A DNA stretch of 64,000 bases, from the NCBI GenBank assembly GCA_016808115.1, contig JAEQBH010001503.1, positions 620,001 to 684,000 on the forward strand. Reading direction: 5' to 3'. Positions 22,501-32,455 of the stretch are shown piece by piece. Within the stretch, counting starts at the first letter, position 1. Each line of letters begins with the position of its first letter. A program made the translations under genes and the position numbers. The DNA comes from Tetrastigma voinierianum (Eukaryota > Streptophyta > Magnoliopsida > Vitales > Vitaceae). The notes below the pieces were generated by a model, which saw only the letters and a program-made list of their open reading frames with translations, was not told the origin of the DNA and did not search any database.

Positions 22501-23721
22501 CCTTTTCTAGTAAAGGGAATAAAAAGGAAGACACGAATCCTAGGCATACACAAGGAACATGATAACAAGGCCAGAACACAGAAGACGAAATAGCAGATGC
22601 AAAATTTAAATCAACAATGAGCATGCAAGCATAAAGTTCTACGACCCTTATTTTCAACATTAACAACTATTGAGCCAAAATGAAGCATTGACACACTCAA
22701 TGGAAGAAAAGATTTTTATAAACCTATAAAAGAACTCTTTGTTGAACAAAATCTAAAGGGGTACTAAGATCGGAAATCTAAATTTCCAACAGATACAGAC
22801 ATACTCTATCTTATTCTTCTTCTTCAAAACCATATACACTAAAAGAGAACTCCATTGAGAACCTGTACAACATCTAATTCCTCAATTCAAACTATCCATA
22901 ACAAAAACTTCTCTTATGCCTAGATTAACAAGATATCTAGAGACAATATTTTATCCAGTCATGGATCAACTTGAGTCAGCTTTTTCACTCGTGGACAAGG
23001 TACCCATTCTGAATTAAAGCTTGTGCAAAGATTTAGTCATCATATATAACCTATCGTTTGAAATATCTATGTATATACTTAAATACATTTATATATAAAC
23101 ACATACATGTAATTTGGGGCAGGTCCACCAAATAGAAAAAAAAAACACAAAAACATCGGAATGTCCATACTTGGTGCAATTTGGCAAGAAGGCAGAGTAA
23201 TATGAGGATGATAAGAAGAAACCCTCTTTTATGTTGTGATTTAAAATATGGTCCAGCATTAGAATCAGTTAAGATAAAAAAAAAATTCTGCGGAGCTGAC
23301 TGCATCCAACCAAGTTTATTTTTCTTTTGATGTGTCTGTCATAGACTGATCGCTCATTATGATCATCTCGGTTTGTGAATTACTAGGCAACTTTTTTCTA
23401 ATATAGAACTGAACTTTGAAAAGGAAAGAATGATATACCATTAGCATCAATTGGACTATGGTACCATTGCAACTGGGTGAGATGGAATGTCGAATTGGAA
23501 ACCTCAGATCTCCTGCATGTGGTTGTTGCACCCTTATCAAAGTCCATATGCACAATCTCACTAACAGCAAAATCTGTAACATCTCCTGCATCACTATCCC
23601 TTTTCTTGAGTCCATCTGTGATGGAAGTACCAATCTTTCCATGGCGTTTTCCAAACCGATGATGATGGTATTTCCTCCGTGGTTTAAGTCCTCTAGCAGG
23701 TGTTGATACACACCCACCCAT
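19542..23721 (-). CDS. EDR2-like DUF1336 protein with N-terminal MGGCVS motif
   Basis: Nine exons read from high to low coordinate: 23721-23439, 22412-22329, 22076-21561, 21457-21322, 21224-21062, 20574-20446, 20253-20059, 19916-19794, 19667-19542. Their lengths sum to 1755 bases, exactly 585 codons with stop, and every junction keeps phase. The protein starts MGGCVSTPARGLKPRRKY (myristoylation/palmitoylation signal plus basic patch), then DFAVSEIVHMDFDKGATTTC, an acidic SDSDDDYSS stretch, and a long variable region. The DUF1336 domain (the EDR2 C-terminal domain) occupies about the last 240 residues, with VFKLRG, LGVDLFMCPRKINH, YFKVSETF, KGFAKESTVPFRER, RPQHNFY and NYFEIDLDIHRF. It lacks the PH and START domains of full-length EDR2, as the short plant subclass does. 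EDR2 represses cell death and powdery-mildew resistance in Arabidopsis; here the role is inferred. Confidence 0.92.
19987..20032 (+). promoter_or_regulatory. USE-plus-TATA motif pair resembling a plant snRNA promoter, in an EDR2-like intron
   Basis: GTCCCATATCGG (19987-19998) is one base off the plant snRNA upstream element GTCCCACATCG; TATATAAG follows about 28 bases later (near 20026). No snRNA body follows: it runs straight into exon 7 on the opposite strand. Similar USE/TATA cassettes are dispersed in plant genomes as repeats, which is the likelier explanation. Confidence 0.3.
20600..20718 (-). mobile_element. SINE-like element, minus copy, in EDR2-like intron 5
   Basis: Read on the minus strand: GGCTTGGCTCGAGTGGTAA (A-box-like) followed about 30-40 bases later by GGGTTCGAGTCC (B-box-like), then TTATAAGAACAGAATATTAC. 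These match tRNA-type RNA polymerase III internal promoter consensus. The 3' part aligns with the plus copy at 20764. Boundaries are approximate. Confidence 0.55.
20764..20892 (+). mobile_element. SINE-like element, plus copy, in EDR2-like intron 5
   Basis: GAGGCTTGGCTCAACAATTAAGG (A-box region) then TATGTTCGAGTCTC (B-box region), TATGAGAACAAAATACTACAAC, and a terminal A-run after AAATAGATGT. Same family as the minus copy 50 bp away, in opposite orientation. Confidence 0.55.
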
Positions 23722-23812
23722 TATGACTACTTAAATTTTATTCAATGAAATCGAATATTCTTGTCATATGAGATGACCGTGTGAAGCATATGTATTTTAT
23801 GAAGGCAGGTAC
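23722..23812 (-). other. Probable 5'UTR exon segment of the EDR2-like gene
   Basis: On the minus strand a good acceptor (TGTACTTGGCAG) ends just before 23812, giving 91 bases of leader before the ATG at 23721. It pairs naturally with the donor at 26285. Confidence 0.45.
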
Positions 23813-24683
23813 CTGCCAAGTACATTTCAGAAAGGATTCACAAATCCACAATAAAGCAGTTTCATTCATCAATATGATGGTAAAGTTATAATGCTAACCC
23901 AAGTACCCAACCAAACACATATCTTGATACAGAACTGAGAAGAGGCAACCACATTGTTGGGCGCTAGCAACTGATGTCCATTAAGGAAACTATCAGAATG
24001 TGCGAAAATCGCATGGTCTGAGAGTGGAAGCATCACACACCTAACTTTACTTAAAGGCCAAATCCTACACTTCTTTCTGAACCATTACAAATTCAGAAAG
24101 ACTATCAAACATTTCATAGCATTGAGAGAAAAAGAGAATAAAAATGGAAATCTAAAAGCTAATGTTTTTTTAAGCAAAAGAAACAATAGACAAAAGGTCT
24201 TTAACTAAAATGAACAAACCAATACAGACTGATTTGGGTTTATTATCATGAAAAATGGTTACCAATCAAGCAATCATAAAATTATGATAATTAATTGCAC
24301 CATGGCAATCAGAATTAATGAAAAAGGGGGTATGCAGTCAAAAAATTTATTTATGATTATTTCTCTCAGACTGAGAAATGTATCAATTTTCCATTCTATG
24401 TTTTTGAGGCATTTTGGTGTTCTCATCAAATTGTTGTTCTCTAAATTTAGTGTTTTCTTTATTTTTTGTATTTTCAGAACCAACAAAAAAAAAAAAGGAA
24501 CCAAACATGTTCTTTGCATTTTCCCTGTTCTCCTAGTTTTTCAAAAACAGGCCCAAAGATTATGATAAGCCGGTTTGGTATCAGATAGCAGTGGGTATGC
24601 TGTCAAAAAGTAATTACGACTGTCAGTCGGACTGAGTAATGAATCAATGTTCTATCAAAGAAAAAAAATGCAATTACTTCTAA

Positions 24684-24882
24684 GGATTTGTTCAATTACA
24701 GTTTTTGAAAACTGTTTTCTATTCTCAAAACCAAGGAGAACACATTTGGGTTCCCAGTTTTTTTTTGTTTTGAAAAACACGAAGAACACTAAATTAAAAG
24801 AATGAGAACAGTTTTCAAAAAACATTATTTCAAAAACTGTTCTCGATAATAGTTTTCAAAAACAATAACCAAATAGGCCATC
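24684..24882. mobile_element. MITE-like element (TTTTTGAAAACTG family), copy 1
   Basis: Starts near GGATTTGTTCAATTACAGTTTTTG and ends near AGTTTTCAAAAACAATAACC AAATAGG, an imperfect inverted pair. The interior mentions of TTTTGAAAAACA and AACACTAAATT recur in the copy at 36490. Confidence 0.4.
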
Positions 24883-25169
24883 CGGGTTATGTTTTAAAGA
24901 CTTACTAGAGATGTCAAAGAGGTTGAATTGGTCATCCTATAAAAATGACATGCTTCATTTTACTTTCCATGGTAAGCAGAGCTATCAAAGAAAGTGGATC
25001 TCTCTCCACAAATGAAAGTAAGAAATCAAAAGAACATCAATCTATGAAATCTTTGAGATAATCATCTAGGGGAAAGACCATCATGTTGCTGTAAACAAAT
25101 TGACTCATTCTAAATGCTATGAGAAAAGACCATCACTTTTGGATAACATGTTTCTTTGAGTTTGATAAC

Positions 25170-25400
25170 ATCCAAATTGACAGGCTATATCCATATAAAA
25201 TTTGCTGGGAAAGAGTCAAAACTTGTTGCTTACATCATTATAGGAATTTTTGTTAGACCATGCGGTGTCTTGACAGAAGGAATCTTTAAGCCATACCATA
25301 CCCGGACTAATCCTCATACGAACTGGGAAGAATCACAAGGGCTCGAACTCGAGACCATTGGTTAAGCTAAGACCAGCCAACTCACCTACATGTTTGGTGG
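25170..25400 (-). mobile_element. SINE-like fragment, second family
   Basis: On the minus strand: GTCTTAGCTTAACCAATGG, then TCTCGAGTTCGAGCCC (B-box-like), then CGTATGAGGATTAGTCCGGG and TATGGCTTAAAGATTCC. The same words recur near 3510-3570, 29650-29890 and 36775-36860. Confidence 0.45.
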
Positions 25401-26285
25401 TTCATCATTATAGGATTTAAATGCAAGGCACACAATGTTAATTTTTGTGACTACAGAGCAGCCATTTATGAAAAAACTGCTAATCCTGGTTTCCTGTGAT
25501 TAAGGCTCAAATAAAGGGTAAACCAGAGTGGTGGGGATGTCAAAGAAAACCACCATTAATACAAAGCATCGATCTGCAAGACAAAAGAAAGACTAATGAT
25601 ATTGTAGCCCACATGGGTTTCATCTTTCCCCATGTAAATGCATGTGGGAATCAGCAATATCAAAATAATTAATTATAATCATTCAAACCATATTTTGAAA
25701 TTTCAAATCTTTGTGATCCTAAAGAGCACACGACGACTGGGAATTGAGGCTTCACCATTGAACAACAAAATTAAGATCTAAGCACGAAATTTCAATCCCA
25801 TATGGAGAGATACGAATCAATCGAATTCAAACTCACCACACGTTTCAATTAAGGAGAAGGAAAATATGAGAATCATACTTCCTCATTTCAGAAATGACCC
25901 AAAATTAATCATTCTGAGTAGACCATCCTCCCCAACAGTTCCATGGTCACGAAAAAGAAAACAAATTTGGAAAAACCAAAAAATAGAGACAAAAAAAGGG
26001 GGAGTGGGGAGGTTAAAGTAACCGTTGACGAGAGAAAGAGGGAGGAAGGCACCAGCATAGTTCCGAACAAATTGAAGAACAAGAAAAACAACGAAAATGT
26101 CCACACCAATAAGGCTAAAAACAGGCGAAAAAGAAACAATTCAGAAAAAGACCACATACCCAGAAGAGCACAAATACAAAACGATTCATATGTGAAAGAA
26201 AAAACGAAATACACATACACAGTAAAGGAAAAGAAAAGAAAAGAAAGAAACAAGAAAAGCAGAAAGATGGATGGATATGCTGTAC

Positions 26286-26460
26286 CTAAAGAGAGAGGAT
26301 GAAGAAAAGGAAGAAGAAGAAGCAGCCAAAGCAAATAGAGACACAGCCCCGCACCTCCCTTTGCCGTTGGTTAGACAGAGTGTTGGAGGTGGAGGAGGAG
26401 GTGAAGGACCCAAGAGAGGTGCTATTTCACAGCTCTCTCTCTATGTTAATGTGCGTCTCT
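26286..26460 (-). promoter_or_regulatory. Probable leader exon and core promoter of the EDR2-like gene
   Basis: On the minus strand this is a CT-rich stretch (TTCTTCTTCTTCC..., CCTCTCTC) ending CTCTCTCTTTAG before the donor GTACAGC at 26285. Pyrimidine-rich leaders with a following intron are common in plant genes. Confidence 0.4.
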
Positions 26461-26712
26461 GATTTTGAGGTTATATTTGCTCTTGTCCCATAATTGGCTG
26501 GCCTAGAGCAACACTCTCAGATTTTCATTTTCCTCGTTGTCCCCGGCCCCCTCGCTCTCTCGCCCATTTTCATTCTCTCTCTCTCTCCCCATCCTTTCCC
26601 ATTATAAAATTACACATCTTTTCCAACTTCCTAGAAATAGCTACCACTTCATTTTTGTTCACAGTTACATCACACTGAATTTTAGTGCAAATGCAAGAGC
26701 TTTTTGTCCCAA

Positions 26713-26719
<7 letters not shown>

Positions 26720-26772
<53 letters not shown>
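26720..26772. repeat. (TA)n microsatellite
   Basis: Uninterrupted AT dinucleotides preceded by poly(A). Confidence 0.9.
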
Positions 26773-26775
<3 letters not shown>

Positions 26776-26800
26776 TTTAAAATCTCGAATTAACACATAT

Positions 26801-26996
26801 TTCAAAATAATATCTAAACTAAACTAGTATCTTATTGTTTAAAACCATAATTACGAACCATCTTTTTAATTATATGCCTAAAACCGTAATATGTGACTAC
26901 AATTTTAACTTTTAAAAAAAAATTTAAAACGATAATCATCCATTACTGTTTTGATGAACCGATAATAAAAGACTAATTTAAACATTATTTTAAAAC
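26801..26996. mobile_element. Foldback MITE-like element, copy 2
   Basis: Left arm TTCAAAATAATATCTAAACT... with TTTAAAACC; right arm is the approximate reverse complement ending AAACATTATTTTAAAAC. Size, arm sequence and the internal TTAAAACCGTAAT words match the element at 8283-8491. Confidence 0.5.
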
Positions 26997-27334
26997 ATGG
27001 TATATTTTAGGATTTTTTTCTTAAAGTATTATTTTAAGACATCACTCCAAATGCTAATTACTCATATTAAGTTTTGTCTCTCCATTCTATTTTGAATTTT
27101 GAACTTTGATTTTTCATAAATATAATCACTTTGCATTTAAGTACTTTGTTTTTATAAAAACTCGAACTTAAAGAACTCTTGTACACCCATTCCCTTTAAA
27201 CACTTAGAGTCATACTTCGAAGGCAATTTTGAACTTTGAATTTTATACCTCTACCATTTGTCATTTAAATTTTCACCATCAATATTATGCTAACTCATGT
27301 TATTTAATCCATATACAAATAATTTAACGAATTA

Positions 27335-27460
27335 GCATCATCCTTAGCTCAATTTATAAAACGTTCAACGTTTAAAGGTCCCGATTTCGAATCTTAATGA
27401 GAACAATTTTACTACAATGTAACTAAAAGTATTTAATTATTAAAGAAAAATGGAACGAAG
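27335..27460 (+). mobile_element. SINE-like fragment, first family
   Basis: TTAGCTCAATTTATAA (A-box region), CCGATTTCGAATC (B-box-like), then TGAGAACAATTTTACTACAA, as in the EDR2-like intron copies; ends in an A-run. Confidence 0.4.
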
Positions 27461-27876
27461 TAAATGTTATAAATAATAATAGAGTCTACCATTCCAATTC
27501 TAAATAATTAGTTTAAGATATTGTGTATCTTAACAGATTTTTATATAAGATATTATACTTGATCAAACACCATATTTTATATATGTCACTCATATTAAAA
27601 AATTGGAGGGAAAAATTATCTATGATTCAAATATTTAAATTTTCTTAATAGAAAATTAAAGATCTTAGTAACTAGTATTGATATTTGCATCCCACATCTT
27701 ATATTGTAATGGGTATATTTCAAAATAAACAAATAAAAGATGCAAGTATGTAATTAAAATGTTTTATTTAAAAAAAATTTAATTTTATTGTCAAATAAAG
27801 TAACTCTCCATTATTAATTTTAGATTTGCAGAGCCCAAGTAATTCTACAGAAATGGTTAGAGGTATGAATCTTTAA

Positions 27877-27879
<3 letters not shown>

Positions 27880-27937
<58 letters not shown>
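27880..27937. repeat. (TA)n microsatellite
   Basis: Uninterrupted TA dinucleotides. Confidence 0.9.
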
Positions 27938-27943
<6 letters not shown>

Positions 27944-28274
27944 AAAAAATATGGAGTGCTCCACATGACTTGAATACATATTAATATTTATTTTAACTCA
28001 CAACTTCCCTTTAATATTTTTTTAATTTTTTAAGAAAAAATAAGAATAACATGTCTTTGAAATAATTTTAAATTTTATTTATATATAGTTGACTTCAAAA
28101 GGAACACAAGGCCTCTAAGATTCAATTTGGAGTTCTGGCCTCTGGGTTGCTGCTTTCCCAAAAATATTAAAGACCATTTCATATTGGCAGGGTGTTAAAG
28201 TAATTTTTTAATCATACTTTTACTCAATTAAATGCATGACCTTTTCATAGCATGTGGGTCAGTTTATTTTATTT

Positions 28275-28780
28275 TATTTTTGAAAGGAAAAATAATATTA
28301 TTGAATCAAACTTATAATATATCAATTAATTCAAGATACAAATAATCAAAAACCATATATGATAAAATAATATTTAGGTTAATAACAGAATAAATCAATA
28401 TAAAACCTATAAATTTGATAATATAATTACTAAAATATATACGACTCTCGTTTTTCAATATACTAACTATCATAATTTGATATCTTAGACTGGTTATATC
28501 TATTTTGTATGTCTGAATCATCACCACACAAATAAAACCCACAAATAAGATGACGAACAACAATATGTCATAATAAACCAACAACAATTAAACCAAACAA
28601 CGACGACACAAAAAATAAGATAAACCTAAATCTTTGTGGAAATAATCATTTTATTAAATAAGAAAATAAAAGAAAAATATGCAGATGGGTGATTTCAGGA
28701 TAAGAATGGTAAAAAATAACTTTTTTTGTTTAAGAAAAATAGGTTATAAAAGAACAAGATAAAAAAAAAAAAAAAAGATA
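28275..28780. repeat. Dispersed repeat, copy 1 of 2
   Basis: GGAAAAATAATATTATTGAAT...ACTTATAATATAT, ...AACCATATATGAT AAAATAATAT and ...AAAATAGGTTATAAAAGAA recur in the same order at 60130-60560. No protein recognised. Confidence 0.55.
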
Positions 28781-29649
28781 AACTCAGCTAGGGTTTCATC
28801 AAAACAGAGGTATATGTGGGGGTGAGTTTATTGATGGATCCTTTCCAAGAAACTATTAAATATTTTGTCTAACTCATCCCACTATTTGAAAAGTAGATTA
28901 CATTAATTCCAATCTTTTATCTTATTATTTTTATATATTGCCTATCAAATTGAATACCTCCAAAATATATACAAATCATCGAACATATAGGTAAGTTGGT
29001 TATGATATCTTTTACCAACCAATCTGGCCTCGACCAGTTGAATGGTTTGATGTTTACATTTCTTTCTTTCACACCCCATTAGAGAGACGGAGTTGTAAAT
29101 ACGAGCCAAGGTCTCACAGCCAGAGAAAGAGAAAATGAGCAGCAAATAATCGTTATTTGGAAATACAACTATATTATATACAGGAAATTTTATCATCCTT
29201 TATACCTTTCTCACTCTAATTTACAGGACGAAATCGAACGCCAGATTGGCTTAAAGATATCTTCACAAGAGACGGACCGATCGTAACACTTCATACCCCA
29301 TACTAAAAAAAGTGCAAAAATACAAAATGTGCAAGAAAGCTATAAATGTAAAACAATCTATTTTCAAATTCAACTACTTTGTATAAAAATACTGATGAAG
29401 CATTTGTTTAATGTAGTTGAGTTTTTGGTATTTCTTATCATATATCTTATATGAGAGATAACTTGTGCTCCATGCAATTAATATTCCAATATTTATAACA
29501 TAATATTTAAAGTTCTAGAAAAAAAAAATTCTACAATATTAAAATGATACTTTCCAACAATTAAACAAAAAGATACTTTATGTTTTATAAATAATCTCAT
29601 TAATTATACCTCATTTCCTTTTATACAAGTCTCATATCTTTATACCCTC

Positions 29650-29900
29650 ACTTAAATGATCCAACTTACAAGTTCATCATTAAACCTATTTGGTATTGGT
29701 ATTTTCCTTTCAAGGATTATAAACATTATTTTTTTGTCATTTTTAAGTCATATCACATCTAAACTAATCTCCATACAAACTGATAGGAACCACAAGAATG
29801 GTAAAACTCTATCATATAACACATTTGTATTCTCAAAACTCGAACTCGAGATAATTGGTTAAAATAAGAGAAACCCTAACCATCTCATATACATATTCGA
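29650..29900 (-). mobile_element. SINE-like fragment, second family
   Basis: Contains AACTCGAACTCGAGATAATTGGTTAAAA on the plus strand, the reverse of the B-box end seen at 25330-25370, and AAGTCATATCACATCTAAACTAATC upstream. Confidence 0.4.
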
Positions 29901-30414
29901 TAATATATAAACGTTATTGTAATGAATAATTAAACTCGAAGTTACATTTATGAGTGTAAGAAAGGAAAAAACACAATGAATTAATTTTAATAAAAGAGAA
30001 GGCCACATGGTCATTGGTGAGACATGAAACATAAAGTGTCCTAGTGAGACCATTAGACATGGTCCTGCCTACCCAAAGAGCCCTTGCTTTCTCATTCATG
30101 CCTTCATCCCCCTCCAGCTTAATACAGCTGCTTTTGCCTCCTACCTTTTTATTTGGAATTTATAAATAAAATAAAATAAAAAAACACTAAATTGAATGCC
30201 CTGTTTTTGAAGGTGTATGATTTGGGTGGGAACTTTTTCATGTATGAAATTGATAGCAGCATTTCATGAGACAGGAGGCCAATCCAATCACTGTGAGCGT
30301 GCGGAAAGTGTAATGTTTCTTCGTCTTCTTACTCCCCCCCCTTTCTAATCTTCCATTTCGAAATCATTGCTTGTCTCCTTCATTTTCACACTTTTAAAGT
30401 TTATAATTATACTA

Positions 30415-30416
<2 letters not shown>

Positions 30417-30456
<40 letters not shown>

Positions 30457-31041
30457 TATATATATATAGTTATTTATTTGTTTTGTTTGAATATTGGGAA
30501 AAGTATGTATTAGTTTATTAATTTAAAAATAAAGATATAAAATATACAAGAATGGTAAATATAATGATTCATAATAAGCTGGGAAATAAAACCTTTTATA
30601 TCTCCTTCAGCCTAAATCGATACTTTGATATATAATACCTCATTCAATTTTATGGAATATATATATATAGCATATATATATATATTTCTTGTTATGATTA
30701 TTTATTTATTTTATTTGAATGTTGGGAAAAATATACATGTGTTTCGTTATCAATTTCGGAATAAAAACATAAAATACATGAAAAATGAGAAATACATTAT
30801 TCATAAAAATACTATTTTTAATTGGAATACAGGTAATTCACATAAGGTAATACTTACAGTAAATTAAGATAATACATCTTTTTGAAAGGCAATTATTTTT
30901 TTCAACATTATCCTAGTCATTTAATATTTTTCATTCTTTATACTTTTTTATCTCCTTCGTTTCCAAATCTATAACTTGATACATACTTTCTCCTTCATTT
31001 TTCAGACTTTTAAAGTTTATAATTATTATGCTTTTAGTGGA

Positions 31042-31083
<42 letters not shown>

Positions 31084-31420
31084 CTTGTTATGATTATTTA
31101 TTTGTTTTGTTTGAATGTTGGAAAAAGTATGTATTACATTATCAATTTGGAAATAAAAATATAAAATATATGAAGAATGAAAAATACATAATTTATAATA
31201 TGTCAGGAAAAAAAAAAAGTTTTTAGGTAAAGATGCTATCATAATTACTTGATGTACCATTTTATTGAATTGTAGGTATTACATAAGGTACTACTTATAG
31301 TAAATTAAGATAATACCTCTCTTTGAAAGCGAATTATTTTTTTTCAACATTAACTGAATCATTTAATATTTCTCATTCTTTATACTTTTTTATCTCCTTC
31401 ATATAACTTGAGACATACTT
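30417..31420. repeat. Three tandem AT-rich modules with TA microsatellites
   Basis: Three successive modules share a TA run, then TTATTTATTTGTTTTGTTTG AATRTTGG and AAAAGTATGTATT (about 30417, 30655 and 31046). Modules two and three also share the ACATAAGGTAMTACTTAYAG TAAATTAAGATAATAC and TTTATCTCCTTC tails (30839-30960 and 31273-31401). Confidence 0.8.
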
Positions 31421-32220
31421 TTTCCTTAAATATTTTATTTTCAAAGACAGAGTAATTGTCAATATGGATGGAACCAACAAGACTAACCTAACCTAAGCTT
31501 ATCCCCGGCAAGCAAGTCCCACCAAACTGAAAATATTGGTGTTCCTATTATCACTAAACAAAATTTTGTGGGTCCATACTTAATTTTATGTGCAATGTAT
31601 CTTTTTTTTTTTTTATAGAAATGTTGATTGAGAAAGATTATAAGTCTTTAGTAGATACTTTGATACAAATTATTAATATAATTAATCAATCATTTTGGTT
31701 TGACAAGACAAGCTGAACTAAATAGCTTTAAGTACATAAAATATTGGTTAAATGAAAAGTGAATTGTATTATTGAGAAACATTGGAGAAGATACAAAAAA
31801 ACATGACACAGAAGAGGGTACGTTGTCCTTTCAAAGGATTAAGAGATGCTAACCAATTGTTGAATTACACAACTTTTTGTTCATCTTTACAAGTAAGCCT
31901 AAGCCTATGACCTCAATTTAGGATTTTTATTTTTTGTTTGTTTCTTTTTTATTTCATCATAAGCTTTGACATCATATTGAATTATGAAAATTTATGAAAC
32001 AAAAGTTAGAAATAAGGATAAGCGAATATATCGAAGAGATCCTTTGAATTGACTCTACCTAACTAGCTTGAATAGTCAAATGTGAACAACATTTTTTAAG
32101 CACAAACCGACTCCCATGAAAAATCTTGATGTATAATTTAACTCTAATTTTAAACAACATTTTAACTCGATGGAGACAGTTTATTATCTTAAAATTAGAG
32201 TATCTTAAAAAAAAAGAGCA

Positions 32221-32360
32221 CATTATGTCTAGCTCAAGTGATAAGACATTCACCGTTAAAACAAACAAAAGGGTATAGGAAGAGGCTCGAGAAAGGTCTC
32301 AAGTTTGAGTCTTAGTGGGGATAATTACTATCTTGAAACTAGAATGAATTTTAAAAAAAG
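32221..32360 (+). mobile_element. SINE-like fragment, first family
   Basis: TGTCTAGCTCAAGTGATAAG (A-box-like), then TCAAGTTTGAGTCTTAGTGG (B-box region, diverged) and an A-rich end. Confidence 0.4.
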
Positions 32361-32455
32361 ACAACCAAAAGGAGTGTGCAACTAATATTTTAACCTTGAT
32401 TTATAAAACCCGTTTGCAAGCGTAGGAAGAAAACAACATATTAGGTGGGTGTCAC

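Larger units (their letters stand above)
23813..26285 (-). other. Probable 5'UTR intron of the EDR2-like gene
   Basis: About 2.5 kb without coding content between a likely leader exon and the start-codon exon. It holds a MITE-like insertion (24684-24882) and a SINE-like piece (25170-25400). Inferred from splice signals only. Confidence 0.4.

Noticed and set aside
25883..26334. Hydrophobic minus-strand and basic plus-strand frames
   Set aside because: AG/CT-rich low-complexity DNA around the EDR2-like leader; no domain and no supporting splice structure.
26537..26827. Frame with an (IY)n peptide run
   Set aside because: Translation of a TA microsatellite; the same applies near 31044-31260.
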